From Bacillota bacterium (GTDB lineage: Bacteria; Bacillota; Limnochordia; DTU087), in assembly GCA_012518905.1 (NCBI GenBank), contig JAAYRF010000047.1, positions 1-38,942 on the forward strand: 38,942 nucleotides of DNA. Direction: 5' to 3'. Both the position numbers and the translations under genes were made by a program. Each line of letters opens with the position of its first letter. The first letter of the stretch is position 1. Below the pieces are notes generated by a model, which was not told the origin of the DNA, searched no databases, and saw only the letters and a program-made list of their open reading frames with translations. Shown piece after piece: positions 26,289 through 35,555 of the stretch.

Positions 26289-27856
26289 CGTTCCTTCACT
26301 TCTTCCTTTTGTATAGCATTTAGTGCCTCCGGTATGGCTTCCACCAAATCACCGGCCAATAGCGAAACCTCTCCCTGCTTCTTTAAGGCCATGTCTCCGG
26401 CCAAGCCGTGGATATATACAGCAGCTCGAGCCGCAGCGACGGGGTCGATGCCTCCTGCCATGAACCCTCCCACCATGCCGCTTAGTACGTCACCGGTGCC
26501 ACCCGTGGCCATTCCGGGGTTGCCAGTAGTATTCACCCAAAATCGCCCATCCCATGCGCCCACAACGGTACCAGCCCCTTTAAGGACCGCTATACAGCTA
26601 AAGCGCTGGGCAGCAGTAAGAGCTGCTCTTACTCTATCTTTTTCGATATCTGCTATGGAACACTCCAAAAGACGAGCCATTTCCCCGGGATGGGGAGTAA
26701 TCACCAACGGGCAATCTTTATCAATTTGGCGCTTGTCCAAACAGCGGGTCTTAGCTGCCAAGTTGAGGCCATCAGCGTCGAGAAGAACGGGGCAGGTAGC
26801 TTCCAGTAGTAAAGCTTCAACCAGCTCTCCCGTGGAATCATGCTGCCCTAGGCCCGGACCTATTACCACAGCATCCATATGAGGCAGCAATCTCTGAATA
26901 ATAGGCAATGCTGCCACGCTTAAGCTCCGCTCGGCTGTCTCAGGCAAAGGAATAGTCATCGCCTCAGTCACTTTCATCTCGAGGATGTCGTTGAGGCTAG
27001 CGGGAACACCGAGGGATACTAACCCGGCTCCACTTCTCAATGCTCCATAAGTAGCGAGACTAGCCGCTCCCGTCATACCCACTGATCCGGCCAAAAGAAG
27101 AACGTGACCAAAGGTCCCTTTATGGCCATGGACAACCCGACAAGGTATGAGTTCCTTGGTAGCAGAAGCTGTCAAGAGGCTACCGGGTCCCCCCAAATTC
27201 AGTATCTTAGGGGGGATACCGATGTTGGCGACATAGACCAATCCAGTCTGCCGAACTCCAGGGTGGATGAAGAGGCCCACTTTCGGAGCGGCGAAGGTCA
27301 CAGTCATATTGGCCTTGATACACGGCCCATATGCCGTGCCGATGCTGGCATCAAGACCAGAAGGGACATCCACTGCCAGTACTGGTTTCTCCACCTCGTT
27401 GACCAACTGAATTACTTGTGCCATGATACCTTGTGGTTCGCCCCTGATACCGGTTCCCAACAGGGCATCAACGACGAGATCGGTTAACGATAGCCCAAAC
27501 CGCAGTTTAGGTAGATACTGCTCATCGACCTCTTGCATGTCTATTCCCAACTGCTCACAAATACGGTAATTGGCCAGCGCATCATGGACAAGCTCTTCGG
27601 CCCTTGCACAAAGAAACAGCCGCACTTTGTAACCTAAATTGCTCAGGTAGCGGGCAGCCACAAAACCATCGCCGGCGTTATTGCCCTTGCCGGTCAGAAT
27701 CGCTATCTTCCGTCCCTGGCTCTTCTCTAAAAAGGTGGCAGCCACTTCTGCCACCTGTCGACCGGCGTTTTCCATTAGTACTATACTGGGAATACCAGTC
27801 TCTGTCACAACCTGATTATCAACTGCCCGCATCTGGGCAGCTGTCAAGAGTCTCAT
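26270..27856 (-). CDS. nnr: Bifunctional NAD(P)H-hydrate epimerase / ADP-dependent dehydratase
   Basis: This enzyme repairs damaged NADH and NADPH hydrates. The 528-aa protein joins a YjeF-N epimerase (about 1-215, with ENAGRQVAEVA, GKGNNAGDGFVAARYL and DVPSGLDASIG) to a ribokinase-like dehydratase (about 225-510, with GHKGTFGHVLLLAGS, VITPHPGEMARLL and the catalytic NPGMATGGTGDVLSG). The ATG at 27856 lies inside the end of acpS (38-base overlap) with GAGG upstream. The length is usual for the fused form. Confidence 0.97.
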   Translation of the reverse strand: MRLLTAAQMRAVDNQVVTETGIPSIVLMENAGRQVAEVAATFLEKSQGRKIAILTGKGNNAGDGFVAARYLSNLGYKVRLFLCARAEELVHDALANYRICEQLGIDMQEVDEQYLPKLRFGLSLTDLVVDALLGTGIRGEPQGIMAQVIQLVNEVEKPVLAVDVPSGLDASIGTAYGPCIKANMTVTFAAPKVGLFIHPGVRQTGLVYVANIGIPPKILNLGGPGSLLTASATKELIPCRVVHGHKGTFGHVLLLAGSVGMTGAASLATYGALRSGAGLVSLGVPASLNDILEMKVTEAMTIPLPETAERSLSVAALPIIQRLLPHMDAVVIGPGLGQHDSTGELVEALLLEATCPVLLDADGLNLAAKTRCLDKRQIDKDCPLVITPHPGEMARLLECSIADIEKDRVRAALTAAQRFSCIAVLKGAGTVVGAWDGRFWVNTTGNPGMATGGTGDVLSGMVGGFMAGGIDPVAAARAAVYIHGLAGDMALKKQGEVSLLAGDLVEAIPEALNAIQKEEVKERWSYLV

Positions 27857-28262
27857 CGCTGGTCTTCACCTCGCTTGCTCGCTTCAATGCCACGGCACTA
27901 GCTATAGCATATTTTCGGCTATGGGAGAGGGAAATATGGATGAGGCCAATCCCTCTAGCAGCTGCCAATTCTTTGCTGGCCCCCCACAAACACACATAGG
28001 GCTTTCCTGAGCTCTCATGTCTGATCTCGATATCACGCCAGCGTACGCCTTGCCGCCAGCCCGTTCCTAAGGTCTTCATTACCGCTTCTTTGGCGGCAAA
28101 ACGAGCGGCCAATTTTTCCCATTGGGCCCGCGGAGCCCCCACCAAACAACGCTCTTGCTCTAAGGGAGTATATACCCTATCCAAAAATCTCTGCCCTTGT
28201 CTTTTCCAGACTGCGGCTACTCTCTCAATCTCGATGATATCGATTCCTGTACCGTAGATCAA
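27819..28262 (-). CDS. acpS: Holo-[acyl-carrier-protein] synthase
   Basis: AcpS moves 4'-phosphopantetheine from CoA to the serine of acyl carrier protein. The 147-aa protein has the signature GTGIDIIEIERV (metal aspartate) and RFAAKEAVMKTLGTG. TTG 28262 is the start, 7 bases from GGAGG; this SD overlaps the glmM stop. An upstream in-frame GTG (28289) would add 9 non-conserved residues. The C-terminus runs about 20 residues past the common length and overlaps nnr. Confidence 0.96.
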   Translation of the reverse strand: MIYGTGIDIIEIERVAAVWKRQGQRFLDRVYTPLEQERCLVGAPRAQWEKLAARFAAKEAVMKTLGTGWRQGVRWRDIEIRHESSGKPYVCLWGASKELAAARGIGLIHISLSHSRKYAIASAVALKRASEVKTSDETLDSCPDAGS

Positions 28263-28266
28263 CAGC

Positions 28267-29673
28267 CTACCTCCGTCTTTCTCCCTCACCTAATGAACCC
28301 AGCTCCGCTCCGATGATGGCTACAAGCTCCCCGACAATGCTGTTCACCATCTGTTCCTCGGGGCCCTCCGCCATAACTCTAATCAACGGCTCTGTGCCTG
28401 AAGCTCTAACCAAGATGCGTCCATTATCTCCTAGAATCTCGGTAGCCTGGCTAATAGCCGACTGAATCTTGCGGTTGCCTTCCCATCCGTGTTTGTCTTT
28501 GACGTGAACATTGCGCAGAACTTGAGGATATTTTTGCAGCTGAGCCGCTAAATCTGATAATGGCCGAGATTCGTCCTGCATGACTTCAAGGAGTTTCAGG
28601 GCTGACAAGACGCCATCACCCGTCGTATTGTGATCGAGGAAAATTATATGTCCCGACTGTTCACCTCCAAGATTAAGCCCCTGGACTCGCATGGCTTCCA
28701 GTACATATCTGTCTCCATTGGCTGTTACCACAACATCGCCCCCTGCAGCCCTGAGGGCAGCTCGTACCCCCAAGTTGCTATAGACCGTCACAGCCATGCG
28801 ATCCTTAGCCAGCTTTCCCCGGCGAAGCATATGCAGTCCACAGATAACTAAAATGTGGTCCCCGTCCACTAGATTGCCCTTTTCGTCCACTGCAATCATG
28901 CGATCAGCATCGCCATCATGGGCTATCCCTATGTCGGCGCCATACCGGGTAACAGCGGCAGCAAGAGCCTCTGGTTTGGTGGAACCACATCCATCATTAA
29001 TATTGAGGCCATCGGGGCTGTCGAAAAGGCTGATCACCGTAGCACCTAGTTCCCGCAAAATGCGAGGGGTCACTTGGCAAGCAGCTCCGTTTCCTGAATC
29101 GACAACCACCTTCAGCCCAGTCAGATCCTTCGGTCCAACGCCCTTAAGAAAACTAACGTACGCATCAATCCCATCGGTCCTAACCTCTACCCTGCCCACA
29201 TCCTTTCCTGTAGGCCGAGGTAGTCCATCTTCTTGAGACCAGAAGGATGTCTTTATACCCTGGGCAGTCTCCTTCATGAGGGACTCTATCTCATCTTCCA
29301 CGCTATCTATCAACTTAAAACCATCTCGGGCAAAAAACTTGATGCCGTTGTCCGCAACCGGATTATGGGAGGCAGAAATCATTACGCCGGCATCTACTTG
29401 CCACCTTCTGGCCAGATAGGCAACGCCGGGAGTCGGCAGAACACCAGCTTGCAGCACATTCGCCCCTACGGAGGTTATGCCTGCGGTAAGAGCAGCTTCC
29501 AGCATATGCCCGGAGATCCGCGTATCCCGCCCAACCAAGACCTGGGGGCGCCGGGCTTCACTGTCTCGCAGTAGTACATACGCACCATAACGGCCCAAAG
29601 CATAGGCTAGCTCCGGGGTGAGAGCTTTGTTGGCCACCCCCCGGACACCATCGGTTCCAAACAGCCTCGTCAA
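28267..29673 (-). CDS. glmM: Phosphoglucosamine mutase
   Basis: GlmM converts glucosamine-6-phosphate to glucosamine-1-phosphate on the way to UDP-GlcNAc. The 468-aa protein has FGTDGVRGVANKALTPELA, VGRDTRISGHML, the phosphorylated serine in MISASHNPVADNGIK, the metal loop HDGDADRMIAVD, GGEQSGHIIF and RASGTEPLIRVMAEG. All catalytic motifs are intact, unlike the mutase-like domain at 18909-21380. TTG 29673 gives the N-terminus MTRLFGTDG, aligned with B. subtilis GlmM; GGTGAT serves as SD. An earlier ATG or GTG overlaps this SD. Confidence 0.97.
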   Translation of the reverse strand: MTRLFGTDGVRGVANKALTPELAYALGRYGAYVLLRDSEARRPQVLVGRDTRISGHMLEAALTAGITSVGANVLQAGVLPTPGVAYLARRWQVDAGVMISASHNPVADNGIKFFARDGFKLIDSVEDEIESLMKETAQGIKTSFWSQEDGLPRPTGKDVGRVEVRTDGIDAYVSFLKGVGPKDLTGLKVVVDSGNGAACQVTPRILRELGATVISLFDSPDGLNINDGCGSTKPEALAAAVTRYGADIGIAHDGDADRMIAVDEKGNLVDGDHILVICGLHMLRRGKLAKDRMAVTVYSNLGVRAALRAAGGDVVVTANGDRYVLEAMRVQGLNLGGEQSGHIIFLDHNTTGDGVLSALKLLEVMQDESRPLSDLAAQLQKYPQVLRNVHVKDKHGWEGNRKIQSAISQATEILGDNGRILVRASGTEPLIRVMAEGPEEQMVNSIVGELVAIIGAELGSLGEGERRR

Positions 29674-29703
29674 AATCATCACCCACTGTAACTAATATAA
29701 AGA

Positions 29704-31137
29704 CTACCATGGACTTATTCTCGGTAACCGCCGCTTCTCCTTCGCTTTTCGCTCCTTGCCAGCCTCCAGCTCTGCCCCTAGTGCCAAAGCCAGCCGCTCC
29801 GCCGTATCCGGGCCAGCTCTTCCCAGGATGACTTCGTCAAGAGCAGGTATCAATATCTCGCCAACCATGCGCCTGCGAACCTCGTGCCATTCCGCTGCCA
29901 AGGGGGGCAATCCCATCGACCGTTCCAGAACCTCTATTAGATTTTCGCTTTGACTAGCAGAGAGCCCCATTTCTTGCTGCCATTCATGAAATACACTTCT
30001 ACAAGCAGGGATTCCGTGATTATTTTTGCTAAGCTCTCGCCCTAGCTTCAGGCTGAGACTTCGAGCAAACTCCATGGAAAGGCGGGAATGGGCCAAACCT
30101 TGGAAGCGTCGATGACGAAATACTGATACGCTTACCATTGTGCCTCCAAGGTAGCCGTTTTCGCCGGTGCTGCCGGGAGGTGGTATGAGGACAATATCTT
30201 GCGGAATACTTAAAGATCGATATCCCCGCAACCGGGCGTTCTCACCCATGCCCCATATCCAAGGCCCCACCGGACCTATTGCCACCTTCCTACCTGACAC
30301 GAAATCAGTGAGTAAGGTACCCTGAACCATAGATAAGAGTTTCTCATCTTGCCATTTTTGCCAATCAGTGAGGACAGATTCGATTATCTGTTTGGTTAGC
30401 AAGAGCTCTCCCTTAGGGCCCACAACCCCTCCGCTCAGGGTGACAAGAAGCTGAAGGAGGGTATCTGAGTTCCCCATGGCATGGGCCATATAAGGCTGGC
30501 GGATTGGTTTAGCCTTATCTAGTCTATCCTTGAGCTCCTGCCAACCATACCCTTTCCAGGTAGCGGCATCGCCTAGTTGGTCGATAAGTACAGCCAAATC
30601 CAAGCCCAACCCCGCGAGCATCTTCTTGTTGGCAGCCCAGATCTGGGGCCGTATCTGGCACGGCCAAGCCATGTGATTCTCACCCACCGTTACATGGGCC
30701 AAAGCAGCGGGAAAGTAATTTGAACGTTCCTGCTCCGGCAAGAAGCGATCTATTGGCAGCTGCAGATCTGACCAAACTCGAAACCACTCAGCATTCTCTA
30801 CCAAGACATGGGGAGGTCGCCCCGCGGCTAGGGCCTTTTCCATTGCTTCATCCAAACTAGATGCTGGTACTACCTCAAAGGATATCTCTATATTGGGATA
30901 GAGACTATGAAAAGCTGTTGTCACATCTGACCAAAACTCAGACTCCAAAGGCGGGGGCTGGCACAGACCACCATCATTCTCCACCCAGATTTCCAGGGAA
31001 TATGTGGTTTGGCCATCGATTTTGGCATAGGGATCTAAAGTCAACTGAGGGTGCTGAACCCTCCACCACCAACCACCTATAGCGGCAAGAACGATGATTA
31101 CCCCAGCCAGAAGGAGTGCAAGCCTGCGGTTTTTCAC
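29704..31137 (-). CDS. Membrane-anchored extracellular solute-binding-like protein
   Basis: The 477-aa protein resembles family-1 ABC sugar-binding proteins: SLEIWVENDGG, FHSLYPNIEISFEVVPASSLDEAMEKAL, GRPPHVLVENAEW, FVSGRKVAIGPVGPWIWG. It is held by an N-terminal helix (residues 6-25) without a lipobox cysteine. No permease or ATPase gene is nearby, so import is unproven. It may sense or bind glycans. The C-terminal 25 residues are rich in Lys and Arg. GTG 31137 overlaps the stop of the L,D-transpeptidase gene (GTGA). It leads into glmM after 30 bases. Confidence 0.8.
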   Translation of the reverse strand: MKNRRLALLLAGVIIVLAAIGGWWWRVQHPQLTLDPYAKIDGQTTYSLEIWVENDGGLCQPPPLESEFWSDVTTAFHSLYPNIEISFEVVPASSLDEAMEKALAAGRPPHVLVENAEWFRVWSDLQLPIDRFLPEQERSNYFPAALAHVTVGENHMAWPCQIRPQIWAANKKMLAGLGLDLAVLIDQLGDAATWKGYGWQELKDRLDKAKPIRQPYMAHAMGNSDTLLQLLVTLSGGVVGPKGELLLTKQIIESVLTDWQKWQDEKLLSMVQGTLLTDFVSGRKVAIGPVGPWIWGMGENARLRGYRSLSIPQDIVLIPPPGSTGENGYLGGTMVSVSVFRHRRFQGLAHSRLSMEFARSLSLKLGRELSKNNHGIPACRSVFHEWQQEMGLSASQSENLIEVLERSMGLPPLAAEWHEVRRRMVGEILIPALDEVILGRAGPDTAERLALALGAELEAGKERKAKEKRRLPRISPW

Positions 31138-32198
31138 TGTCTCACCCCCAAGAGTAGATACACATCGGGCCAGCCTATGCCATCGGCCATGAGACCATAT
31201 GCCTTTTGGAGCTGTTTTACAGCCTCTGCCGTCTGCTCTCCGTATCTGCCATCGGCAAGTCCACAGTCACAACCCTGCTCCCTTAAGGCAAACTGTAGAG
31301 CAACCACATCTTGACCACTGCTACCTTGCTCCAACTGCCTAGCAACCCCGCCAGGGGAGCGACCCACCATGCGGACTATAGTACCTTCAGGTATAATTCG
31401 AAACACCTGCTCCACATGGCGATTAAACATGCGTATACATCCGCCGCTGGCCATGGTGCCTATAGACCAGGGTTTATTAGTACCATGGATCCCGTAGATG
31501 CCCCAGGGCACGTTCAGACCTAGCCAGCGGCTACCAAACCCTCCGCCCCAATTCATACTCTTGTGGGCGATGCGAAACTCACCGATGGGACTTGGCGTCT
31601 TGGCCATACCCACTGCTACGGGGAACTTCTGGTATTCCTTACCTTCTATGTGGATTGTCAGCAGACGCCGGCTTACATCGATGACTATCTCCCGCTCACC
31701 GTCGGGTACCGGCTGGGCACCTTCGATAACAGGCACAGGAAAATCATTGGCTAGCGCCTGCCACGTCATGGGGCCCACTACCCCGTCGTGGCTAAGTCCC
31801 TTCTGGCGTTGCAAGCCTTGCACTGCTGCCATTGTCAAACGGTCAAATCGACCTGAAATAGCTCCTCCGTATAGATTCAGGCACTTAAGACCCCTTTGTA
31901 GTTCGGCAACATCCTCACCTTCCATCAAAGGGTCTGCGAGATACAGAAGTCGGTCTGATTCGCATTGAGCATGCTCGAGTCGGCCCATTTTGGATTCATC
32001 CTCCGCGGCCATTAGTCCAGAGCCAGCCGGTGGAACATAAATATCCATCAAAGAGTCGATTCCAGCACTAGCAGTCCAAACACACCACCAAAATACCGCC
32101 AACAAAAACAGCGTGCAAATGGTGGCCCCTACTAACGGCAGAGACTGTCTCCAACGCGGCCTCTTATCTTTTAACATTGTCCAATCCCTTCCCGTCAT
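31134..32198 (-). CDS. L,D-transpeptidase with two peptidoglycan-binding domains
   Basis: YkuD-family enzymes crosslink peptidoglycan stems by a penicillin-insensitive route. The 354-aa protein has a membrane anchor (about 20-45), a PG_binding_1 domain (about 90-150, LMEGEDVAELQRGLKCL), the YkuD domain (about 167-275) with catalytic HGTNKPWSIGTMASGGCIRM, and a second PG_binding_1 domain (about 290-350, GSSGQDVVALQFALREQGC). The flanked layout is less usual than a single repeat. ATG 32198 (GGGGA upstream) or ATG 32177 (AAGGGA) may be the start. A tandem direct repeat lies 29 bases upstream. Confidence 0.92.
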   Translation of the reverse strand: MTGRDWTMLKDKRPRWRQSLPLVGATICTLFLLAVFWWCVWTASAGIDSLMDIYVPPAGSGLMAAEDESKMGRLEHAQCESDRLLYLADPLMEGEDVAELQRGLKCLNLYGGAISGRFDRLTMAAVQGLQRQKGLSHDGVVGPMTWQALANDFPVPVIEGAQPVPDGEREIVIDVSRRLLTIHIEGKEYQKFPVAVGMAKTPSPIGEFRIAHKSMNWGGGFGSRWLGLNVPWGIYGIHGTNKPWSIGTMASGGCIRMFNRHVEQVFRIIPEGTIVRMVGRSPGGVARQLEQGSSGQDVVALQFALREQGCDCGLADGRYGEQTAEAVKQLQKAYGLMADGIGWPDVYLLLGVRQ

Positions 32199-32226
32199 CT
32201 ATTCATCCCCGCCAAGGTTGGGAGGT

Positions 32227-32259
32227 CTACCACGATGTAATCCCTATCACGATGTAATC
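32227..32259. repeat. Tandem 16-bp direct repeat upstream of the L,D-transpeptidase gene
   Basis: CTACCACGATGTAATC (32227-32242) and CTATCACGATGTAATC (32244-32259) differ at one base and lie 17 bp apart. They are 29-61 bases upstream of the gene's first ATG, a position suited to a regulator-binding site near a promoter or in the leader. No clear -35/-10 pair was found. Confidence 0.55.
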
Positions 32260-32325
32260 TTTATTCAAAGAAACCGCTGAGCAGAACCAGTCTCTAGGCA
32301 TAGGCTGCCATGATCAGGCAATAAG

Positions 32326-32357
32326 CAAAAAAGCAGGCGACACTCAAGGAAAGCGCC
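32326..32357 (-). terminator. Likely terminator of the ilv-leu-cimA operon
   Basis: On the minus strand GGCGC and GTCGCC form a short stem (5 pairs, one bulged T) with an 11-base loop, followed by TGC and a run of six Ts. It starts 31 bases past the cimA stop. Confidence 0.5.
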
Positions 32358-32388
32358 ACCCGCTGTCTTCTGTTCGGAAACCATTATC

Positions 32389-33969
32389 CTATAGCTTTTC
32401 CACGCCAGTTCGCAAAAGCCCGTACTCTATGCTATCTACTAAAGCTCGCCAACTAGCCTCAATCAAGTTGGTAGATACACCTACTGTTCCCCACGTCTGC
32501 ACCCCATCGGTGGATTCGATAAGCACTCGCACCTTAGCACTGGTGCCGCGCCGTTCATTTAAAACCCGCACCTTATAGTCAGCGAGCCGGATATCCTTCA
32601 GACGCGGGTAGGCTTCTTCCAGTGCTTTGCGAAGGGCATTATCCAAAGCATTGACGGGCCCGTTGCCTTCTGCCACCTGATGGGATGTCCGCCCGCCGAT
32701 CTTTACCTTGACAGTGGCTTCGGCCAGAGGCTCTTCATCCCGATCTTGCTTTTCAATAATGACCCTGAGTCCCTCCAGGTGGAAAAAGGGGGTGTATAGA
32801 CCAAGGGATTTCCTTAACATGATCTCAAACGAAGCTTCAGCTCCTTCAAAATGGTACCCCTGATACTCCAGGTCTTTGATCACATCTACCACACTGCGCA
32901 ATGCCGAAGAGTCCTCTTCTAAGGCAATATTATACTCTTGCGCCTTGTAAGCTATGTTGCTGGCACCGGATAGTTCAGAGATCAGGACCCTGCGTCGATT
33001 ACCCACTGACTCCGGCGGTATATGCTCATACGTTTCAGGGTGACGCATCAAAGCACTTACGTGCAGACCTCCCTTATGAGAGAAAACGCTTCTGCCTACA
33101 AAGGGCTGCCTATCATTGGGAATCTGGTTGGCCACTTCCGAAACAAACTTTGATAGGCGGGTAAGCTGCCTTAGGCTCTCTGGGGTGAGGCATTCTCGAC
33201 TAGCCTTGAGCTGCAGGTTCGGAATCACGCTGCACAAGTCGGCATTGCCACACCGCTCGCCATATCCGTTGATGGTTCCTTGGATGTGCTGAGCTCCCGC
33301 ATTCACCGCAACTAAGGTGTTGGCGACTGCCAAACTTGAGTCATTGTGGACGTGTATTCCCACCTGGACGTTTACAGCATCGACAGCTGCTCGGGTCGCA
33401 ACATCTACCTCCCAAGGCAAGGTGCCACCGTTGGTATCGCAAAGGACCACCACCGCCGCTCCGGCCTTTGCGGCACACTGCAATACTTCTAGGGCATAGA
33501 CAGGATTCTTCTTATAGCCATCAAAGAAATGCTCAGCATCAAATATCACTTCCAGGCCCTGGGCACAAAGGAAGGCAATACTATCTCTTACCATGGCCAA
33601 GTTTTCTTCCAGTGTAGTCTGGAGGGCGTTAGTAACATGGAAATCCCAGGCCTTACCAACAATAGCCGCTACGCTGACCTCTGCTGCTAATATGGCCTGG
33701 AGGTTTCTATCCTGGGAAGCTGCGACACCAACCCGACGGGTGCTACCAAAGGCGGAGAGCTTGGCATGCTGCCACTTCATCTCCTTGGCTCTCTGAAAGA
33801 ACTCGTTGTCCTTGGGATTGGAGCCGGGCCACCCTCCTTCAATGTAATCGAACCCTAACTGATCTAGCCTTTGAGCGATCTTGAGCTTGTCTTCCACGGA
33901 AAAAGAGATTCCCTCTCCCTGGGCTCCGTCCCGCAAGGTTGTATCATAGAGAATGATTTTGCCGGTCAT
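32389..33969 (-). CDS. cimA: Citramalate synthase
   Basis: CimA joins pyruvate and acetyl-CoA into (R)-citramalate, a threonine-independent entry to isoleucine. The 526-aa protein is of the long LeuA-related type: [20 protein letters not shown], the metal motif [23 protein letters not shown], and a C-terminal allosteric domain (about 390-520). GAQGEG after the first motif separates it from LeuA (GEQTPG). The ATG lies 5 bases after GGAGGAGG and inside the end of leuB (26-base overlap). Citramalate can be processed by the LeuCD and LeuB encoded upstream, which explains the grouping. Confidence 0.96.
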   Translation of the reverse strand: MTGKIILYDTTLRDGAQGEGISFSVEDKLKIAQRLDQLGFDYIEGGWPGSNPKDNEFFQRAKEMKWQHAKLSAFGSTRRVGVAASQDRNLQAILAAEVSVAAIVGKAWDFHVTNALQTTLEENLAMVRDSIAFLCAQGLEVIFDAEHFFDGYKKNPVYALEVLQCAAKAGAAVVVLCDTNGGTLPWEVDVATRAAVDAVNVQVGIHVHNDSSLAVANTLVAVNAGAQHIQGTINGYGERCGNADLCSVIPNLQLKASRECLTPESLRQLTRLSKFVSEVANQIPNDRQPFVGRSVFSHKGGLHVSALMRHPETYEHIPPESVGNRRRVLISELSGASNIAYKAQEYNIALEEDSSALRSVVDVIKDLEYQGYHFEGAEASFEIMLRKSLGLYTPFFHLEGLRVIIEKQDRDEEPLAEATVKVKIGGRTSHQVAEGNGPVNALDNALRKALEEAYPRLKDIRLADYKVRVLNERRGTSAKVRVLIESTDGVQTWGTVGVSTNLIEASWRALVDSIEYGLLRTGVEKL

Positions 33970-35050
33970 ACACGCCTCCTCCTAAAATAGCTGCTACCAC
34001 TAAGTTGCCCATGGTCTTTGTATCAACCAATCGATCTTCGGGCTGCCAAATATCCCTGGTGCGAAAGCCCTGGGCTAATACTGACTCTACCGACCTCTCG
34101 ACTAGTGCCGCCCCTTCCGGATTGTCCAAAGAGTACGCCAGTAGCATAGCGGCGGAAAGTATGGCTGCCAAGGGATTAGCAACACCCTGTCCGGCAATAT
34201 CCGGTGCAGAGCCGTGGACGGGCTCATATAGGCCTACTTCTCCTCCAAGACTGGCCGATGCCAGCATTCCCAGGGAACCCGTTAACATCGCAACTTCATC
34301 ACTGAGAATGTCACCAAACATATTTGTAGTCAAAATCACATCAAATTGCTGCGGGTTTCGAAGTAGCTGCATAGCGCAGTTATCTACAAAGAGGTGGCTT
34401 AGCTCAACATCGGGGAATTCTTCTCCCACCTTAGTCACCGTCTCCCGCCATAAGCGGGAAGATTCCAGAATGTTGGCCTTATCCACCGACGTGACCATGC
34501 CCCGCCTGCCCCTGGCAGCTTTAAATGCCACCCTCGCAATTCGCTCAATCTCAATGGTTGTATACTCTAGGGTGTCAACGGCCCGCATGCCGCCATTGGG
34601 CAAGACCTCTCTAAAGCGGGGGCGACCAAAATAGAGTCCACCGGTGAGCTCCCTCACCACCAGAATGTCAATACCGGCCACCACTTCCGGCTTCAAGGTG
34701 GAGGCTGCCTCCAAGGGCCCGAAGATTCGAGCTGGCCGCAAATTAGCATAAAGCCCCAACCCCTTGCGAATTCCCAAAAGTCCGGCCTCCGGACGCTCAT
34801 CACCGGGAAGGGCATCCCACTTCGGCCCCCCCACTGCACCCAACAAGACTCCAGCCGCCGATCGGCAAACCGCCAAAGTGGCTTCTGGTAAAGGCGTCCC
34901 GTGCCTATCTATAGCTATGCCGCCCATATCAGCCGTCTCCCAAGTAAAAGACAAGTCTTGCACTTGGGCTACAGCTTCTAGTACCTTAACGGCCTCTGCC
35001 ACAATCTCGGGCCCAATGCCATCACCGGGAAGCAAGGCTATTTTAGCCAT
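33944..35050 (-). CDS. leuB: 3-isopropylmalate dehydrogenase
   Basis: LeuB oxidises and decarboxylates 3-isopropylmalate in leucine synthesis (and may act on methylmalate from the citramalate route). The 368-aa protein shows [54 protein letters not shown], the metal motif [13 protein letters not shown], and [16 protein letters not shown] 35050 overlaps the end of leuD by 8 bases, with GAGGAAGGGAG upstream. Confidence 0.98.
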   Translation of the reverse strand: MAKIALLPGDGIGPEIVAEAVKVLEAVAQVQDLSFTWETADMGGIAIDRHGTPLPEATLAVCRSAAGVLLGAVGGPKWDALPGDERPEAGLLGIRKGLGLYANLRPARIFGPLEAASTLKPEVVAGIDILVVRELTGGLYFGRPRFREVLPNGGMRAVDTLEYTTIEIERIARVAFKAARGRRGMVTSVDKANILESSRLWRETVTKVGEEFPDVELSHLFVDNCAMQLLRNPQQFDVILTTNMFGDILSDEVAMLTGSLGMLASASLGGEVGLYEPVHGSAPDIAGQGVANPLAAILSAAMLLAYSLDNPEGAALVERSVESVLAQGFRTRDIWQPEDRLVDTKTMGNLVVAAILGGGVYDRQNHSL

Positions 35051-35555
35051 GTCTGCTTCCCTCCTCTAGGCCCTCTTTGACAAAATCAATGAGTCCACCA
35101 GCCCCGATAATCGCCTGCATGAATTCGGGAAACGCCACGGCGTTGTATGTTCTTTGTAAAGTCACATTACTGACCAATCCCCGGGCCAAATCCACAGCCA
35201 CCTCATGGCCTTCTTTAGCTTCCCGGACGGCTTCCGGACACTCCAAGATAGGAAGACCGATATTGATGGCATTGCGATAGAAAATCCTGGCAAAGGATTC
35301 TGCGATAACACACGCCACTTTAGCAGCCTTGATGGCAATAGGAGCATGTTCCCGAGAACTGCCGCACCCAAAGTTGCTTCCCGCCACTATGATATCTCCC
35401 TCACCCACTTTCTCGGCAAAAGTAGGATCGGCATCCTCCATACAGTGCAGCGCCAGTTCCCTAGGAACCGAAGTATTTAGATGTCGAGCCGGTATGATGG
35501 CATCAGTATCAATATCATCACCGAAGACCCAGATTTTCCCTTTAAGCTGCCTCAT
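35043..35555 (-). CDS. leuD: 3-isopropylmalate dehydratase small subunit
   Basis: LeuD is the swivelling small subunit of isopropylmalate isomerase. The 170-aa protein has the short bacterial/archaeal form: [57 protein letters not shown] 35555 overlaps the leuC stop (ATGA), with AAGGGG 8 bases upstream. A GTG three codons before overlaps this SD. Confidence 0.97.
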   Translation of the reverse strand: MRQLKGKIWVFGDDIDTDAIIPARHLNTSVPRELALHCMEDADPTFAEKVGEGDIIVAGSNFGCGSSREHAPIAIKAAKVACVIAESFARIFYRNAINIGLPILECPEAVREAKEGHEVAVDLARGLVSNVTLQRTYNAVAFPEFMQAIIGAGGLIDFVKEGLEEGSRHG

